Assembly: GCA_003153395.1 (NCBI GenBank)
Contig: PLYP01000003.1
Coordinates: forward strand, 1 to 64,000
Reading direction: 5' to 3'
DNA from: Candidatus Saccharimonadota bacterium
GTDB taxonomy: Bacteria; Patescibacteriota; Saccharimonadia; Saccharimonadales; UBA4665
Length of the DNA: 64,000 nt
The notes below the pieces were generated by a model. It was given only the letters and a program-made list of their open reading frames with translations. It was not told the DNA's origin and did not search any database. Made by a program: the position numbers and the translations under genes. This document shows positions 1 through 7,786 of the stretch, piece by piece. Numbering within the stretch: position 1 is the stretch's first letter; each line of letters begins with the position of its first letter.

Positions 1-2
1 CT

Positions 3-815
3 ATGGTAGCGGTTTCCTGCTTTATCGGTTGGGCAACCAATCACACCGTTACAAATGTCTACAATGAAGTCGTAAGACAAGGTATCACGACTGCGCAGAA
101 CCCGTTTACAGGAGTTTCCCCACTGTTCTACGCACGAAACACGATTATTTATATTGTGCTTATCGGCGCGCTACTGGCAATCGTGCTTGGCGTACAAGCA
201 GCGTTACGCGACCGTAAGGCTAAAGTGGATGACTTACTACTCAGCCGTCCAGTAAGCACCCCTGTCTATTTAGGAGCAAAGTTAACTGGGTTATGTTTGT
301 GGCTATTCGGTATCTTAGTAGTTTCAGCTTTAATAAACTGGCTTAGTATCAGTGTTATTGTCAGCCATGTCCTGTCGTTGCAAGATAGCGTACGACTCAT
401 TCTTTTTTACATAGTGGCATGGCTATTCTTAGTACCATTCGTTACTTTAGGTTTACTTAGCGGTTTATATGCTCGCCGCGAAACAAGTGCTTTGCTGGTT
501 CCTATAGTAATCTGGAGCGTCCTGACTTTTGTTATACCGCAACTTGGAACTGCAGAACACCCCGTTTCGCTGCTTAATCCGGTTCCCGCTCAGATAGTTT
601 CTCACGGCTTCTTTTTTCAGGTTAATCAATCCGTCCTTGGACCCTTATCACTAGCCGAACACTTTAAGCATTTAAGTGGTGTCATTTTACAGGATAGCCA
701 AGTCAGGGGTAGCTCAACTAAGAGCCAGATAGTCGTTGGCAGCTTTGCCCTCGTCAGTGTAGCTACTCTATTAAGCACTAAACGAACACACTTAAGGAAC
801 GAGTTAAATGAGTAG
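3..815 (+). CDS. ABC-2 type transporter permease, 5' end outside or at window edge
   Basis: Integral membrane protein of the ABC-2 permease type. The visible 270 residues hold a soluble stretch (1-45), then about six hydrophobic segments. The cytosolic sequence RDRKAKVDDLLLSRPVS (about 70-86) matches the amphipathic coupling region (usually ...LLLSRP.S) seen after the first membrane helix of such permeases. The frame is open to the window edge, so the first Met shown is probably internal. It overlaps the next permease by 8 bp, so the two are co-translated and likely form a heterodimer. No ATPase subunit is visible; it probably lies upstream. The substrate cannot be inferred. Confidence 0.75.
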   Translation: MVAVSCFIGWATNHTVTNVYNEVVRQGITTAQNPFTGVSPLFYARNTIIYIVLIGALLAIVLGVQAALRDRKAKVDDLLLSRPVSTPVYLGAKLTGLCLWLFGILVVSALINWLSISVIVSHVLSLQDSVRLILFYIVAWLFLVPFVTLGLLSGLYARRETSALLVPIVIWSVLTFVIPQLGTAEHPVSLLNPVPAQIVSHGFFFQVNQSVLGPLSLAEHFKHLSGVILQDSQVRGSSTKSQIVVGSFALVSVATLLSTKRTHLRNELNE

Positions 816-1776
816 CTTGATAGTCATTTGTAAAAAGGAGCTAAAGGACTTCACGCGCAACCGTTTTTTCGTCATACTCTTTTGTTTTCTTGCAATTATC
901 ATGGTGGTATCTGTAGCAATATCTTCTGCGGATTTTCGTTCTAAAATTGCTGACTATAATCACTATGTTGCGGCGTTGAAAGCAAGTGGAAACGCCATCT
1001 TACCGCAACCGCAATTGTTTGCATTGCAGTTGCTTCGTGGCAGCATTGAGTACCTTGAGCTAATTGGTGCTTTATTTGCCATCATTATTGGTTACGGTAT
1101 GATTGCCAAAGAAAAGCAGCGTGGTACACTCCAGTTGCTGTTCAGTCGCCCCTTAAGTAAGTACTCATTAGCAAGCGGTAAAATACTCACCTTAGCTATT
1201 GTTTGGTTTGTAACTATCGTAGCTGTCTTTATTGTTATTGTCGGCTCATTGTTAGTAATTGGTAATGCACCCTTACATGCAGTGGATTTACTACGTCTTG
1301 GCATCACAGCGGTACTATCGTGGGTATACTTATTATTTTGGAGTTGTCTGGCTATGGGCTTTGCCGCTCTGTCTAAACGGCTTAGTAGCGCACTCATCAT
1401 TACGTTGGTCATATGGCTGGTATTCGTACTCATCATGCCACAGATTGGCGACACAATGGATCCCGACAATCAAGTGCCTGGTGGATTGTTCAAAAGCTTG
1501 CAAGTTGATAAAGCTCACGAGCAGCAGGTAATAAGCCACTTTTCAGGCTATGAAACAACCCGTAACTATATTGAAGTAACGTCAATCACTAAACAGTATG
1601 AACGACCTGTCTTTGGCTATCTTGGTATTAATGAAACGTACAACCAAAAGTCAGTTGGTTTTGTTACAGTAGGCTTATGGCCGAATGTTATTTGGTTATT
1701 CGTGGCTATGATTGCTTCACTAGGTTTTGCAATGTGGAGCAGTACCAAGCAAAAGTTATTAAGAAAGGAAGCGTAA
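808..1776 (+). CDS. ABC-2 type transporter permease
   Basis: A 322-residue permease, second subunit of an ABC-2 exporter. It has an N-terminal cytosolic KKELKDFTRNRF segment, TM1 at about 18-40, an extracellular loop (40-80), then five more hydrophobic segments, the last at about 290-310. KEKQRGTLQLLFSRPLSKY (about 101-119) is the hallmark coupling helix of this family and parallels the same motif in the preceding gene, so the pair look like diverged duplicates. ATG lies inside the upstream gene's last codons. The following anchored protein starts 1 nt after its stop. Substrate unknown. Confidence 0.8.
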   Translation: MSSLIVICKKELKDFTRNRFFVILFCFLAIIMVVSVAISSADFRSKIADYNHYVAALKASGNAILPQPQLFALQLLRGSIEYLELIGALFAIIIGYGMIAKEKQRGTLQLLFSRPLSKYSLASGKILTLAIVWFVTIVAVFIVIVGSLLVIGNAPLHAVDLLRLGITAVLSWVYLLFWSCLAMGFAALSKRLSSALIITLVIWLVFVLIMPQIGDTMDPDNQVPGGLFKSLQVDKAHEQQVISHFSGYETTRNYIEVTSITKQYERPVFGYLGINETYNQKSVGFVTVGLWPNVIWLFVAMIASLGFAMWSSTKQKLLRKEA

Positions 1777-1777
1777 T

Positions 1778-2335
1778 ATGAAGAAAATTATACCTATTGT
1801 TGTTGTGGCAGTTATTGTTATTGGTGGCTTACTCACCTGGCAGCTTACAAAATCAAAAAAGACTGTAACACCAACTAAAAATACCGTGAGTACACAGGTA
1901 TTGCCAGTAAGTAGTAATCCAATCCAGAACACCAGCCAACAAGCCGGGTTAGGCATCGCTGCCGCAGACGTAGAAAATAACGTTGATCCCTCAACCAAAC
2001 AAGCAATCTCTGACCGCTTGCAACTCACGTTACAAAATACCAGTTCACAATCTATGTCTAATCTAGAGATTTATTACGAGATGAAAGATGCAAAGACTGG
2101 ACAGAGTGAAGCCTACCATCAGACATTGACTGGGCTACAAATTGCTCCGAGTGAGTCAAAAACTATCTACTTTGATAATCAAACAGGAGCTGGGCATTAC
2201 CCTGAAAATAAATATAGCCTATACCGCAGTTCCCAGAATGAAGTGGACTTTACGATTCAGGTTAGCGTGCCTGGTTTCAAGCCTGCCACAGCCACTGCAA
2301 AGAAATCGGCTGGAACGGGTGAAACATCAGGGTAA
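1778..2335 (+). CDS. membrane-anchored extracellular protein of the ABC operon
   Basis: 185 residues. Residues 4-22 form a hydrophobic anchor after MKK, followed by a Lys/Thr/Ser-rich linker and a soluble domain (about 50-170) with the alternating polar/hydrophobic pattern of a beta-sandwich (LQLTLQNTSSQSMSNLEIYY). That pattern, with an internal Gln/Asn/Ser-rich turn, resembles small FxLYD/DUF-type surface domains, but I do not recognise the family. There is no lipobox Cys, so it should stay tethered by the uncleaved helix. A GGAAG Shine-Dalgarno site lies just before the ATG, one base after the permease stop, which points to a partner of the ABC exporter. Confidence 0.6.
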   Translation: MKKIIPIVVVAVIVIGGLLTWQLTKSKKTVTPTKNTVSTQVLPVSSNPIQNTSQQAGLGIAAADVENNVDPSTKQAISDRLQLTLQNTSSQSMSNLEIYYEMKDAKTGQSEAYHQTLTGLQIAPSESKTIYFDNQTGAGHYPENKYSLYRSSQNEVDFTIQVSVPGFKPATATAKKSAGTGETSG

Positions 2336-2367
2336 GAGATAGCTATTTTGAAAGTAGCAAATACTAT

Positions 2368-2484
2368 CCAGCAAACAAGATTCTAACCTATTCTTAGGTG
2401 TTAGCGAATCTTCGTAAATTATCCAAAATAAAAACGAGGGCGCAAATCACCCCTGTTCTAACATTCAACATTCTTGTTTGGTAC
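2368..2484 (+). repeat. folding intergenic element, copy 1
   Basis: First of two homologous ~118 bp elements (the other is at 6665-6783, same orientation). Three nested pairings are visible: CAAACAAGA (2372-2380) with TCTTGTTTG (2472-2480); TGTTAG (2399-2404) with CTAACA (2458-2463); AGGG (2437-2440) with CCCT (2451-2454). On the minus strand the innermost hairpin is followed by a T-rich tract (complement of the A-run 2425-2434), so it can act as an intrinsic terminator for the leftward lipid operon ending at 2533. It sits between convergent genes. Whether it works as terminator, RNA or recombination site is open. Confidence 0.7.
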
Positions 2485-2532
2485 AGCGTCATCAACAAAG
2501 TAAGAACGGGTATATTACAGAGTATAACTGGT

Positions 2533-3294
2533 TTAGCGTCTGTATAAACTTGCTGTATTTATCAATAACTTGAGTTCATGGTATATGTAACCTATGTGAT
2601 GATTAGGGCCGTATGAAGTATAAACTTTAAGTAATAGCACCGAAAATATAAAAGTGGCAACTAAAAACAGACGAATATAATTGCGGTAAACGTATTTATG
2701 CAAAACCGGGTAGATACCCGATAGGAATAGATAGATAACGTAATAGCGACTAATTCTAACTATTACTGCGAAAATCAAGAAAGTAAGAAAAAAGTAGTGA
2801 TAATGTGGAGCTAGATGTGTAAATACTTTGTATGGCACGCCGGAGAAAGGCTGATAGACTAGCCCAAATATACCATGTGCATTAAACCAGTGTCTTACTT
2901 GTAAAACCATATTAGGTTGAACGTAAGGTAGCATATCAATCAACTTTTCGGGTATGTGTATAACAAATGCGATGAGTGTGCCAATGGCTGTACCGTAAAT
3001 GTCGTAAAACAGGAGTTCTCTTTTTCTTTGTATCCTCATAAAAATAAGTAGTATTAGAAGAAATTCTGGGATAACAAACCAAATAAGAGCTTCGCCCATT
3101 GCCCAAAAGAAAACTAACCAATTCGCATATTTACTTGTAAAAAAATATTCCAAATGACGGTTAAAGTTAACTTTAACTTCGCCGTCTTGTACATAATTAC
3201 GTCTATACAGCCAATAAAACGGGAGTATAAACAGAATTATACAAATCTGCACCACTAGGTAGTTACCGACTATTTTGAGGATAGTATCAAACAT
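2533..3294 (-). CDS. VTT/DedA-family membrane protein (YqaA-like)
   Basis: 253 residues, about six hydrophobic segments. The central GTAIGTLIAFVIH and the re-entrant FSGVPYKVFTHLAP segment (about 150-165) match the VTT (SNARE-associated/DedA) fold, in particular the P-Y-K-V-F signature of YqaA-like members. DedA/VTT proteins scramble or flip lipids and affect envelope homeostasis; that role is inferred from the family. An acidic AMGEALIWFVIPE helix (about 65-77) corresponds to the E...P element. It is last in a four-gene leftward operon, its start lies 25 bp inside ubiA-like, and it ends next to the folding element. Confidence 0.6.
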   Translation of the reverse strand: MFDTILKIVGNYLVVQICIILFILPFYWLYRRNYVQDGEVKVNFNRHLEYFFTSKYANWLVFFWAMGEALIWFVIPEFLLILLIFMRIQRKRELLFYDIYGTAIGTLIAFVIHIPEKLIDMLPYVQPNMVLQVRHWFNAHGIFGLVYQPFSGVPYKVFTHLAPHYHYFFLTFLIFAVIVRISRYYVIYLFLSGIYPVLHKYVYRNYIRLFLVATFIFSVLLLKVYTSYGPNHHIGYIYHELKLLINTASLYRR

Positions 3295-4157
3295 AAAAGT
3301 ACCGCCGCTTCAAATTGATTGTGTCCGAAAACGCTCTTATGGAAGATTACGTTTAACTTCTTTTCATTTTTCGTCTTTGTCAACGCGAGCCGAAGCATTG
3401 TGCTTCTTAGGGCTAAAATAATGACTAAAAGTAGCGTTACAAACAGAGCTACAGTTCTGCTTCTTAATAACAGCATCCCGATTATACCAATGTAGGCAAT
3501 AACTGCCGTTATAAAGCTTGTCCAAGCCGTCAAGTTTGCGCCGTATCGTAAGTAAAAAGTCTTTTTATTAAATAGCTTGTCCCCTTTTACATCCTTGTAA
3601 TCTTTCATAATAGCCGTTGAAATCCGTGCTAAGAAAAAGAGGATAGCCAGTAGTAAGAAAGTAGCGCTTAAGGGCTTGCCGCTTGCAACCAAATATCCAT
3701 ATATAAATGGCAGTGCGCCGTAGCAAAGGCCCATTATTAAGATGGAAGCAATTGGTTTTTTAGATGCTCTAATCGGATTTAGGTTATATAACCAAGCTAC
3801 GAGCAATAAACCGAGAATAACAGTAAGGTGAATTCTACGATGTGAAGATAGGAGTGCAAAAACCACCGCCATAAGAACTAAGGCTTGTACAAAAAACTTT
3901 GCCCCAGAAATTGACAGATGGTGGTCTTGCAACACACTTTGTCGCTTGTTGGCCTTATCAATCTCAAAATCTTCTATGTCATTCTGCAACGTAGCAAGAG
4001 AATGGAGTGCTAATAGAATTATCAAGCCTACAAAAAAGTCAGGACTTAAAGTATGTATAGCAAAGAAATAGCCTATACAGTAGGTTATTACACTACCTGA
4101 TACATTTTGCGGTCGGGTAAGTTGTACATAAGGTTGAATATCAGCAACAGATGGCAT
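3270..4157 (-). CDS. UbiA-family prenyltransferase
   Basis: 295 residues with about nine hydrophobic segments. Both Asp-rich motifs of the UbiA superfamily are present: NDIEDFEID (about 59-67, NDxxDxxxD) and KDYKDVKGD (about 184-192, DxxxD), which bind the Mg-prenyl diphosphate. Such enzymes move a prenyl chain to an acceptor (quinone ring, haem, or glycerophosphate, as in archaeal digeranylgeranylglyceryl-phosphate synthase). The residues seen do not fix the acceptor, and no quinone genes are nearby. Neighbours for lipid synthesis (plsY, cdsA, VTT protein) favour a lipid-related substrate, as inference. Start ATG is 21 nt after the preceding gene. Confidence 0.85.
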   Translation of the reverse strand: MPSVADIQPYVQLTRPQNVSGSVITYCIGYFFAIHTLSPDFFVGLIILLALHSLATLQNDIEDFEIDKANKRQSVLQDHHLSISGAKFFVQALVLMAVVFALLSSHRRIHLTVILGLLLVAWLYNLNPIRASKKPIASILIMGLCYGALPFIYGYLVASGKPLSATFLLLAILFFLARISTAIMKDYKDVKGDKLFNKKTFYLRYGANLTAWTSFITAVIAYIGIIGMLLLRSRTVALFVTLLLVIILALRSTMLRLALTKTKNEKKLNVIFHKSVFGHNQFEAAVLLCLILSSK

Positions 4158-4178
4158 ATATAGTGGTCGCCATCTGCA

Positions 4179-4628
4179 TTACCCGGTTGATTGCGGATGT
4201 GGGTCTTTAGCAAAACCGACTATAGCTCCTGCGATTAAGCAGACTATAAAAATGACTACTCCTACACCAAGTCCACCGAAAACAACGAATGACTTTGCAA
4301 GAACATTGTTTACCCTTCTACTTGAGCGTATAGAGTCAATAAAGAATTTAATACCCGCAATTGCGCCCAAAATTATTATTGGGTAAGCTAGGGCTTGTGC
4401 TGCACTACTGTTAGGAAGAAAAATTGCCAATAGTATTAACACCCCTAATCCCAAAAATGCGTAGTTATGAGGCTTTTTTACGGGTGCGGTTTGAGCTGCT
4501 CCCGGTTGTCGCACTGGCGCTGGTGGTTGAGCCGAGATTGTTGGAACAGGAGGGATGTCTTGACCGGGCGTATTGTTGCTTACAGCGTTAGGAGTGTTAT
4601 TGGGTTGCGGGCTGTTTTCATTATCCAC
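4179..4628 (-). CDS. Pro-rich membrane protein of unknown function
   Basis: 149 residues from GTG at 4628; a TTG eight codons earlier is possible, but GTG has a GGAGAAG Shine-Dalgarno site 7 nt upstream and overlaps the previous stop by 8 bp, typical of coupling. Residues 1-55 are Pro/Asn/Thr-rich and probably disordered; then come three hydrophobic segments (about 58-75, 82-99, 113-137) and a short tail. Sequences of this build (disordered Pro-rich head plus TM hairpin) are common in Saccharibacteria, but I recognise no family. Second gene of the leftward operon. Confidence 0.6.
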   Translation of the reverse strand: MDNENSPQPNNTPNAVSNNTPGQDIPPVPTISAQPPAPVRQPGAAQTAPVKKPHNYAFLGLGVLILLAIFLPNSSAAQALAYPIIILGAIAGIKFFIDSIRSSRRVNNVLAKSFVVFGGLGVGVVIFIVCLIAGAIVGFAKDPHPQSTG

Positions 4629-5280
4629 GGGTCTTCTCCGTAATTTTTGCAATTAGCATATTTGACCAAATTAACATAACGAAGCATACGCCAATAGCTA
4701 CGAAGGATAAAACAACCGTGATGGTTCTTCTAGCAGCCAGAAATATTAGTGCAGCTATAGTTACCGCTACATAAATCGCTGAATAAGTAGAAGTAATATT
4801 TTCTTGCCCGATTTTATGGGTTATCAGCTTTGCTACACGTAAGTTAACAGGTAGCCAAATCAGGGCAAATATTAAACCCAATACTATTGCTACTATTGTT
4901 TGAGTGTTGAAAATCAGGATACCACCCCTCATATATGGGGTTGGTGAATAGTGTACTGCCCGTACGTAAAGCAAGCCTATGGCGACAAGTGCTGCAAGCC
5001 ACAGCCATAGTCGGTTCTTCTTGCCCAACCAGACATCTAGCATAAATAGTGTGCTTAATAGCAAAAAGCCATTGCCGACTATTATCGACCTTCTTAGCAA
5101 GTCATTGCCGCCGATTGCGGCAGCAACACCCCAAGTTATAAAGGCAAGTGCTAAAGAATAATAAGCGTAAGAAAACTGACTAAGTTTAAGGTTTGTTTTG
5201 CGAATTACTAGACTATTAAAGGTGTAGGCAAATATGATGAAGCATAATCCTGTGATAGTGAACCCCAAAGTCGCAAGCAT
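4621..5280 (-). CDS. polytopic membrane protein, unknown
   Basis: 219 residues with about seven evenly spaced hydrophobic helices and short polar loops; ends with a basic KTRG tail. No catalytic motif is visible. It opens the leftward operon (this gene, Pro-rich protein, UbiA-like, VTT protein) and starts 53 bp from the divergent plsY, so both operons share one promoter region. The seven-helix layout is rhodopsin-like in number only; there is no retinal-binding Lys context that I can recognise. Confidence 0.55.
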   Translation of the reverse strand: MLATLGFTITGLCFIIFAYTFNSLVIRKTNLKLSQFSYAYYSLALAFITWGVAAAIGGNDLLRRSIIVGNGFLLLSTLFMLDVWLGKKNRLWLWLAALVAIGLLYVRAVHYSPTPYMRGGILIFNTQTIVAIVLGLIFALIWLPVNLRVAKLITHKIGQENITSTYSAIYVAVTIAALIFLAARRTITVVLSFVAIGVCFVMLIWSNMLIAKITEKTRG

Positions 5281-5318
5281 ACTTTCCCTTTTTATGGATT
5301 ACTACTGAAAGTTTAGCA

Positions 5319-5324
5319 TATACT
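5319..5324 (+). promoter_or_regulatory. -10 box of plsY, leaderless arrangement
   Basis: TATACT ends 9 nt before the plsY ATG at 5334, so transcription should start at or next to the start codon. No convincing -35 hexamer and no Shine-Dalgarno site. Confidence 0.55.
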
Positions 5325-5333
5325 TAGTTCTAA

Positions 5334-5900
5334 ATGTACGGAACCTTTTTGCTATTGATTGTAGTGGCATACTTACTCGGCTCTATTCCTTTCGGAAAAC
5401 TGGTCGGCAAGCGTCATGGGATAGACATTCAGAAGCATGGAAGCGGTAACATAGGTTTCGCCAATGTACGCCGAACACTCGGTTGGCGACCGGGGCTAAT
5501 AGTTTTAGCTGGCGACATATTAAAAGGGTTAATTCCGGTTATCATAGCCAAACACTACTTACAACCTTATCAGGTATTTATCGTAGGCATAGTTACAGTA
5601 ATAGGCCACATATTTCCCATTTGGTTGAAGTTTAGGGGCGGCAAGGGCATTGCTACTGGGCTGGGCGTTACGTTTGCCCTCAATCCGATACTAGGTGTAC
5701 TAGGCGCAGTCGTATACTTAGTAGCTTTAGCCTGTTTTAAAAAGTCTGCACCTTCATCTATTTTAGCAACGTGGAGCTTGCCTATAGTGTGCTTAGCAAT
5801 TTCACCGCAATATACTTGGCTCTATTTTTGTTTTGCAGCACTTGTTACATGGACACACCGAACTAATATCAAGCAAGAAGTACTAATGAGAAAGACATAG
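5334..5900 (+). CDS. plsY: acyl-phosphate:glycerol-3-phosphate acyltransferase PlsY
   Basis: 188-residue membrane enzyme that acylates glycerol-3-phosphate from acyl-phosphate, the first step of phospholipid synthesis. All three PlsY motifs are present: GSIPFGKLVGKRHG (about 16-29), GSGNIGFANVRRTLGWRPG (about 36-54) and GHIFPIWLKFRGGKGIATGLG (about 85-105). Length is normal (~200). It is followed after 1 nt by cdsA. No plsX or fatty-acid genes are in the window, so acyl groups may come from a host or the medium, as assumed for Saccharibacteria. Confidence 0.92.
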   Translation: MYGTFLLLIVVAYLLGSIPFGKLVGKRHGIDIQKHGSGNIGFANVRRTLGWRPGLIVLAGDILKGLIPVIIAKHYLQPYQVFIVGIVTVIGHIFPIWLKFRGGKGIATGLGVTFALNPILGVLGAVVYLVALACFKKSAPSSILATWSLPIVCLAISPQYTWLYFCFAALVTWTHRTNIKQEVLMRKT

Positions 5901-5901
5901 A

Positions 5902-6663
5902 ATGGCTGTGAGCTCTGCAAGCACTGTACCGCTTGGACATCTTATAATCTTATTCTGCGTCCTATTATTTTTGGGCATTAGCCTGACGCTTCCACTTTTT
6001 CGCTTTAACTACAGGAAGTTTTTATGCTCCAGTTTATTTATAAAAATTATCTTTTGGATACCTATTTTTCTTGTTTTTCTTGGCATACTTTATGCGAGGA
6101 ATAGTGTTCGCTTCGGAGCTTTAATTGTCTTAATGGTTGCAGCCTTTAGTGAGTTTGTCATAGTTATACAAAGACAAAAAACCAGATTGCTGCTGACACT
6201 TTACTTCCTAATTTTTGCAATTGCTTTGACACACTTTTATTTTATTGGAGCAGCGTATGAAACAAAGTTCATAAACCTACTTGTTACTATATGCTTCGCA
6301 ACGGTATTATCCGATGTAACGGCGTTTTTCTTTGGTAACTACTTGGGGGTTCACAAACTACCTGCGTTGCTAAATAAAAACAAAAGCTGGGAGGGCGTAT
6401 TTGGGCAATTAGTAGGAGCTTTATTAGGCGTATTGTTAGTGAACGCTTTTGTTACACCCGTAGTATCAATAGGGCTATTCTTGCCGTTGGGTATAGGTGG
6501 TGCGCTTGGTGATTTAGCTAATAGCTATGCAAAACGGAAAGCGAACATCAAAGATTGGAGCAGTGCTATACCGGGTCACGGCGGTTTTATTGACCGTTTA
6601 TCAAGTCTAGCTGGTAGCGCAGTTCTTGTATTCTACTTTTTGAAGTTGACTGGCATTATTTAA
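5902..6663 (+). CDS. cdsA: phosphatidate cytidylyltransferase CdsA
   Basis: 253 residues, about eight TM segments. CdsA converts phosphatidate and CTP to CDP-diacylglycerol. The C-terminal half carries the family signature: LSDVTAFFFGNYLG (about 144-157), NKSWEGVFGQ (167-176), GALGDLANSYAKRKANIKD (197-215) and IPGHGGFIDRLSS (221-233). The signature usually ends H-G-G-x-x-D-R-x-D; here the last Asp is Ser (DRLSS). The other residues of the motif are intact, so activity remains likely. Operon with plsY; the folding element begins immediately after the stop. Confidence 0.88.
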   Translation: MAVSSASTVPLGHLIILFCVLLFLGISLTLPLFRFNYRKFLCSSLFIKIIFWIPIFLVFLGILYARNSVRFGALIVLMVAAFSEFVIVIQRQKTRLLLTLYFLIFAIALTHFYFIGAAYETKFINLLVTICFATVLSDVTAFFFGNYLGVHKLPALLNKNKSWEGVFGQLVGALLGVLLVNAFVTPVVSIGLFLPLGIGGALGDLANSYAKRKANIKDWSSAIPGHGGFIDRLSSLAGSAVLVFYFLKLTGII

Positions 6664-6664
6664 C

Positions 6665-6783
6665 ACAGCAAGCGTGAGTCCAAACCTATTCTAAGGTGTT
6701 AGTCATTTTTACAAAAATCACAAAACAAAAACGAGGACATAAATTACCCCTGCTCTAACATTTAACATTCTTGCTTGCTATAC
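6665..6783 (+). repeat. folding intergenic element, copy 2
   Basis: Homologue of 2368-2484. Shared blocks are CCTATTCT.AGGTGTTAG, AAAA.AAAAACGAGG, ACCCCTG.TCTAACATT and AACATTCTTG.TTG. The terminal stem is kept by paired change: CAAAC/GTTTG in copy 1 becomes CAAGC/GCTTG here (AGCAAGC 6667-6673 with GCTTGCT 6773-6779). TGTTAG (6697-6702) again pairs with CTAACA (6755-6760). It begins right after the cdsA stop and lies between convergent genes, like copy 1. On the minus strand AGGGG...CCTCG plus a T tract resembles a terminator for the gene ending at 6898. Confidence 0.7.
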
Positions 6784-6897
6784 CTCACTGGCTGAGGTTA
6801 GAACTGTATTAATAGGTAACGCTACTTAGCTAAATTAGTAATTTAAGAGGCTAGTGTAAAGGTTCGCGTCTTTTAGTAAGAAGCTTATTTTGTAATT

Positions 6898-7236
6898 TTA
6901 GTTAGTTAATGAAGCTTCAAATCCTACAGGAGGGCAGAACGGACTATTAGGATAAACTTCACTAGTAAATTGAGGTGTGCCAATATTCTCCTGAACAACT
7001 AAAGCCGATGAAAGTGTCTGATTGTCAGGACCCGAAGCTCCTACACAATGAACCGCAAATGATCCCATTCCTCTTTGAGGAACCGCAAGCGTTACTTCGC
7101 CGAGATGGGAGTTTGAGCTATCAGTACCCTCAATTAGACCCGCGACTCCCATAACAGCCAAAGTGCTTAACATTACTGCAAGTGCTCGAGCTGGAGGTTC
7201 ATTTTTTATATCAAACAATCTTTTAAGCTGATCCAT
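6898..7236 (-). CDS. small anchored or secreted protein, unknown
   Basis: 112 residues. A short cytosolic head (1-16) precedes one hydrophobic segment (about 17-35), then an exported domain with two Cys (about 64 and 100) that could form a disulfide. The exported part alternates beta-type stretches (GEVTLAVPQRGMG, SSALVVQEN), but I recognise no family. An AT-rich promoter (TAATAT) stands 6 nt before the ATG, consistent with a leaderless transcript. Its 3' end faces folding-element copy 2. Confidence 0.5.
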   Translation of the reverse strand: MDQLKRLFDIKNEPPARALAVMLSTLAVMGVAGLIEGTDSSNSHLGEVTLAVPQRGMGSFAVHCVGASGPDNQTLSSALVVQENIGTPQFTSEVYPNSPFCPPVGFEASLTN

Positions 7237-7284
7237 AATATTATATTAACATAAAAATAGTTAAAGTCAACGGTGACTGATTAG

Positions 7285-7304
7285 GTGGCGAGCAGGATTC
7301 GAAC
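7285..7304 (-). other. tRNA T-arm/3' end remnant
   Basis: Reading leftward, GTTCGAATCCTGCTCGCCAC is a tRNA T-loop followed by acceptor-like sequence. The core GTTCGAATCCTGC is identical to the T-arm of tRNA-Arg about 120 bp away and in the same orientation, but the T-stem has lost a G, no anticodon arm or D-arm precedes it, and the CCA end is gone. It could be a decayed tRNA or a target-site copy left by an integrated element. Confidence 0.5.
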
Positions 7305-7392
7305 TACTTTAAGGAGCTAAATATTAACTAACCCAAAAGTGTTAAATTATCTGAACTGAATATTACAGAGGTTACAACACGTATTGTAGAAA

Positions 7393-7469
7393 TGGTACGC
7401 GTGGCAGGATTCGAACCTACGACCTTTGGCTCCGCAAGCCAACGCTCTATCCAGCTGAGCTACACGCGC
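7393..7469 (-). tRNA. tRNA-Arg (anticodon GCG)
   Basis: 77 nt cloverleaf on the minus strand. Acceptor GCGCGTG pairs with CACGCGT (the outermost pair is G-T), D-arm GCTCAGCTGGATAGAGC, anticodon stem TTGGC/GCCAA with loop TTGCGGA, T-arm GTAGGTTCGAATCCTGC, discriminator A and encoded CCA. Anticodon GCG reads CGC/CGU. Confidence 0.95.
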
Positions 7470-7636
7470 AAATGTTCAAATTTTGTAATGAAACAGAGGT
7501 AATATTAACATATTTAAGCCATCCTATCTATATTTATAAATATTAATTATGGCAGTATGCAAATTAACTGGAGTGCCCTTTCTTAATAGTGTAATCATCT
7601 TACACAAAAACCATAGCTGCTAAAATACTCAGTTAA

Positions 7637-7728
<92 letters not shown>

Positions 7729-7772
7729 GGCAGTGATATAAATAGAAGATTTACTGTTATTCAGCGTTGATA

Positions 7773-7778
7773 TACACT
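7773..7778 (+). promoter_or_regulatory. -10 box of ROK kinase gene, leaderless arrangement
   Basis: TACACT (overlapping TATACA) ends 8 nt before the ATG at 7787. No Shine-Dalgarno site. Confidence 0.45.
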
Positions 7779-7786
7779 TTTATCTT

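Noticed and set aside
2368-6783. Paired elements as integron attC sites
   Set aside because: RYYYAAC-like pieces occur, but there is no matching GTTRRRY core at the other end, no integrase, and the enclosed block is a two-operon cluster instead of single-gene cassettes.
1-7240. Clear foreign origin of the left block
   Set aside because: Base use looks slightly less AT-rich by eye, but I could not compute it, and plsY/cdsA are core functions; only an island-like layout is claimed.
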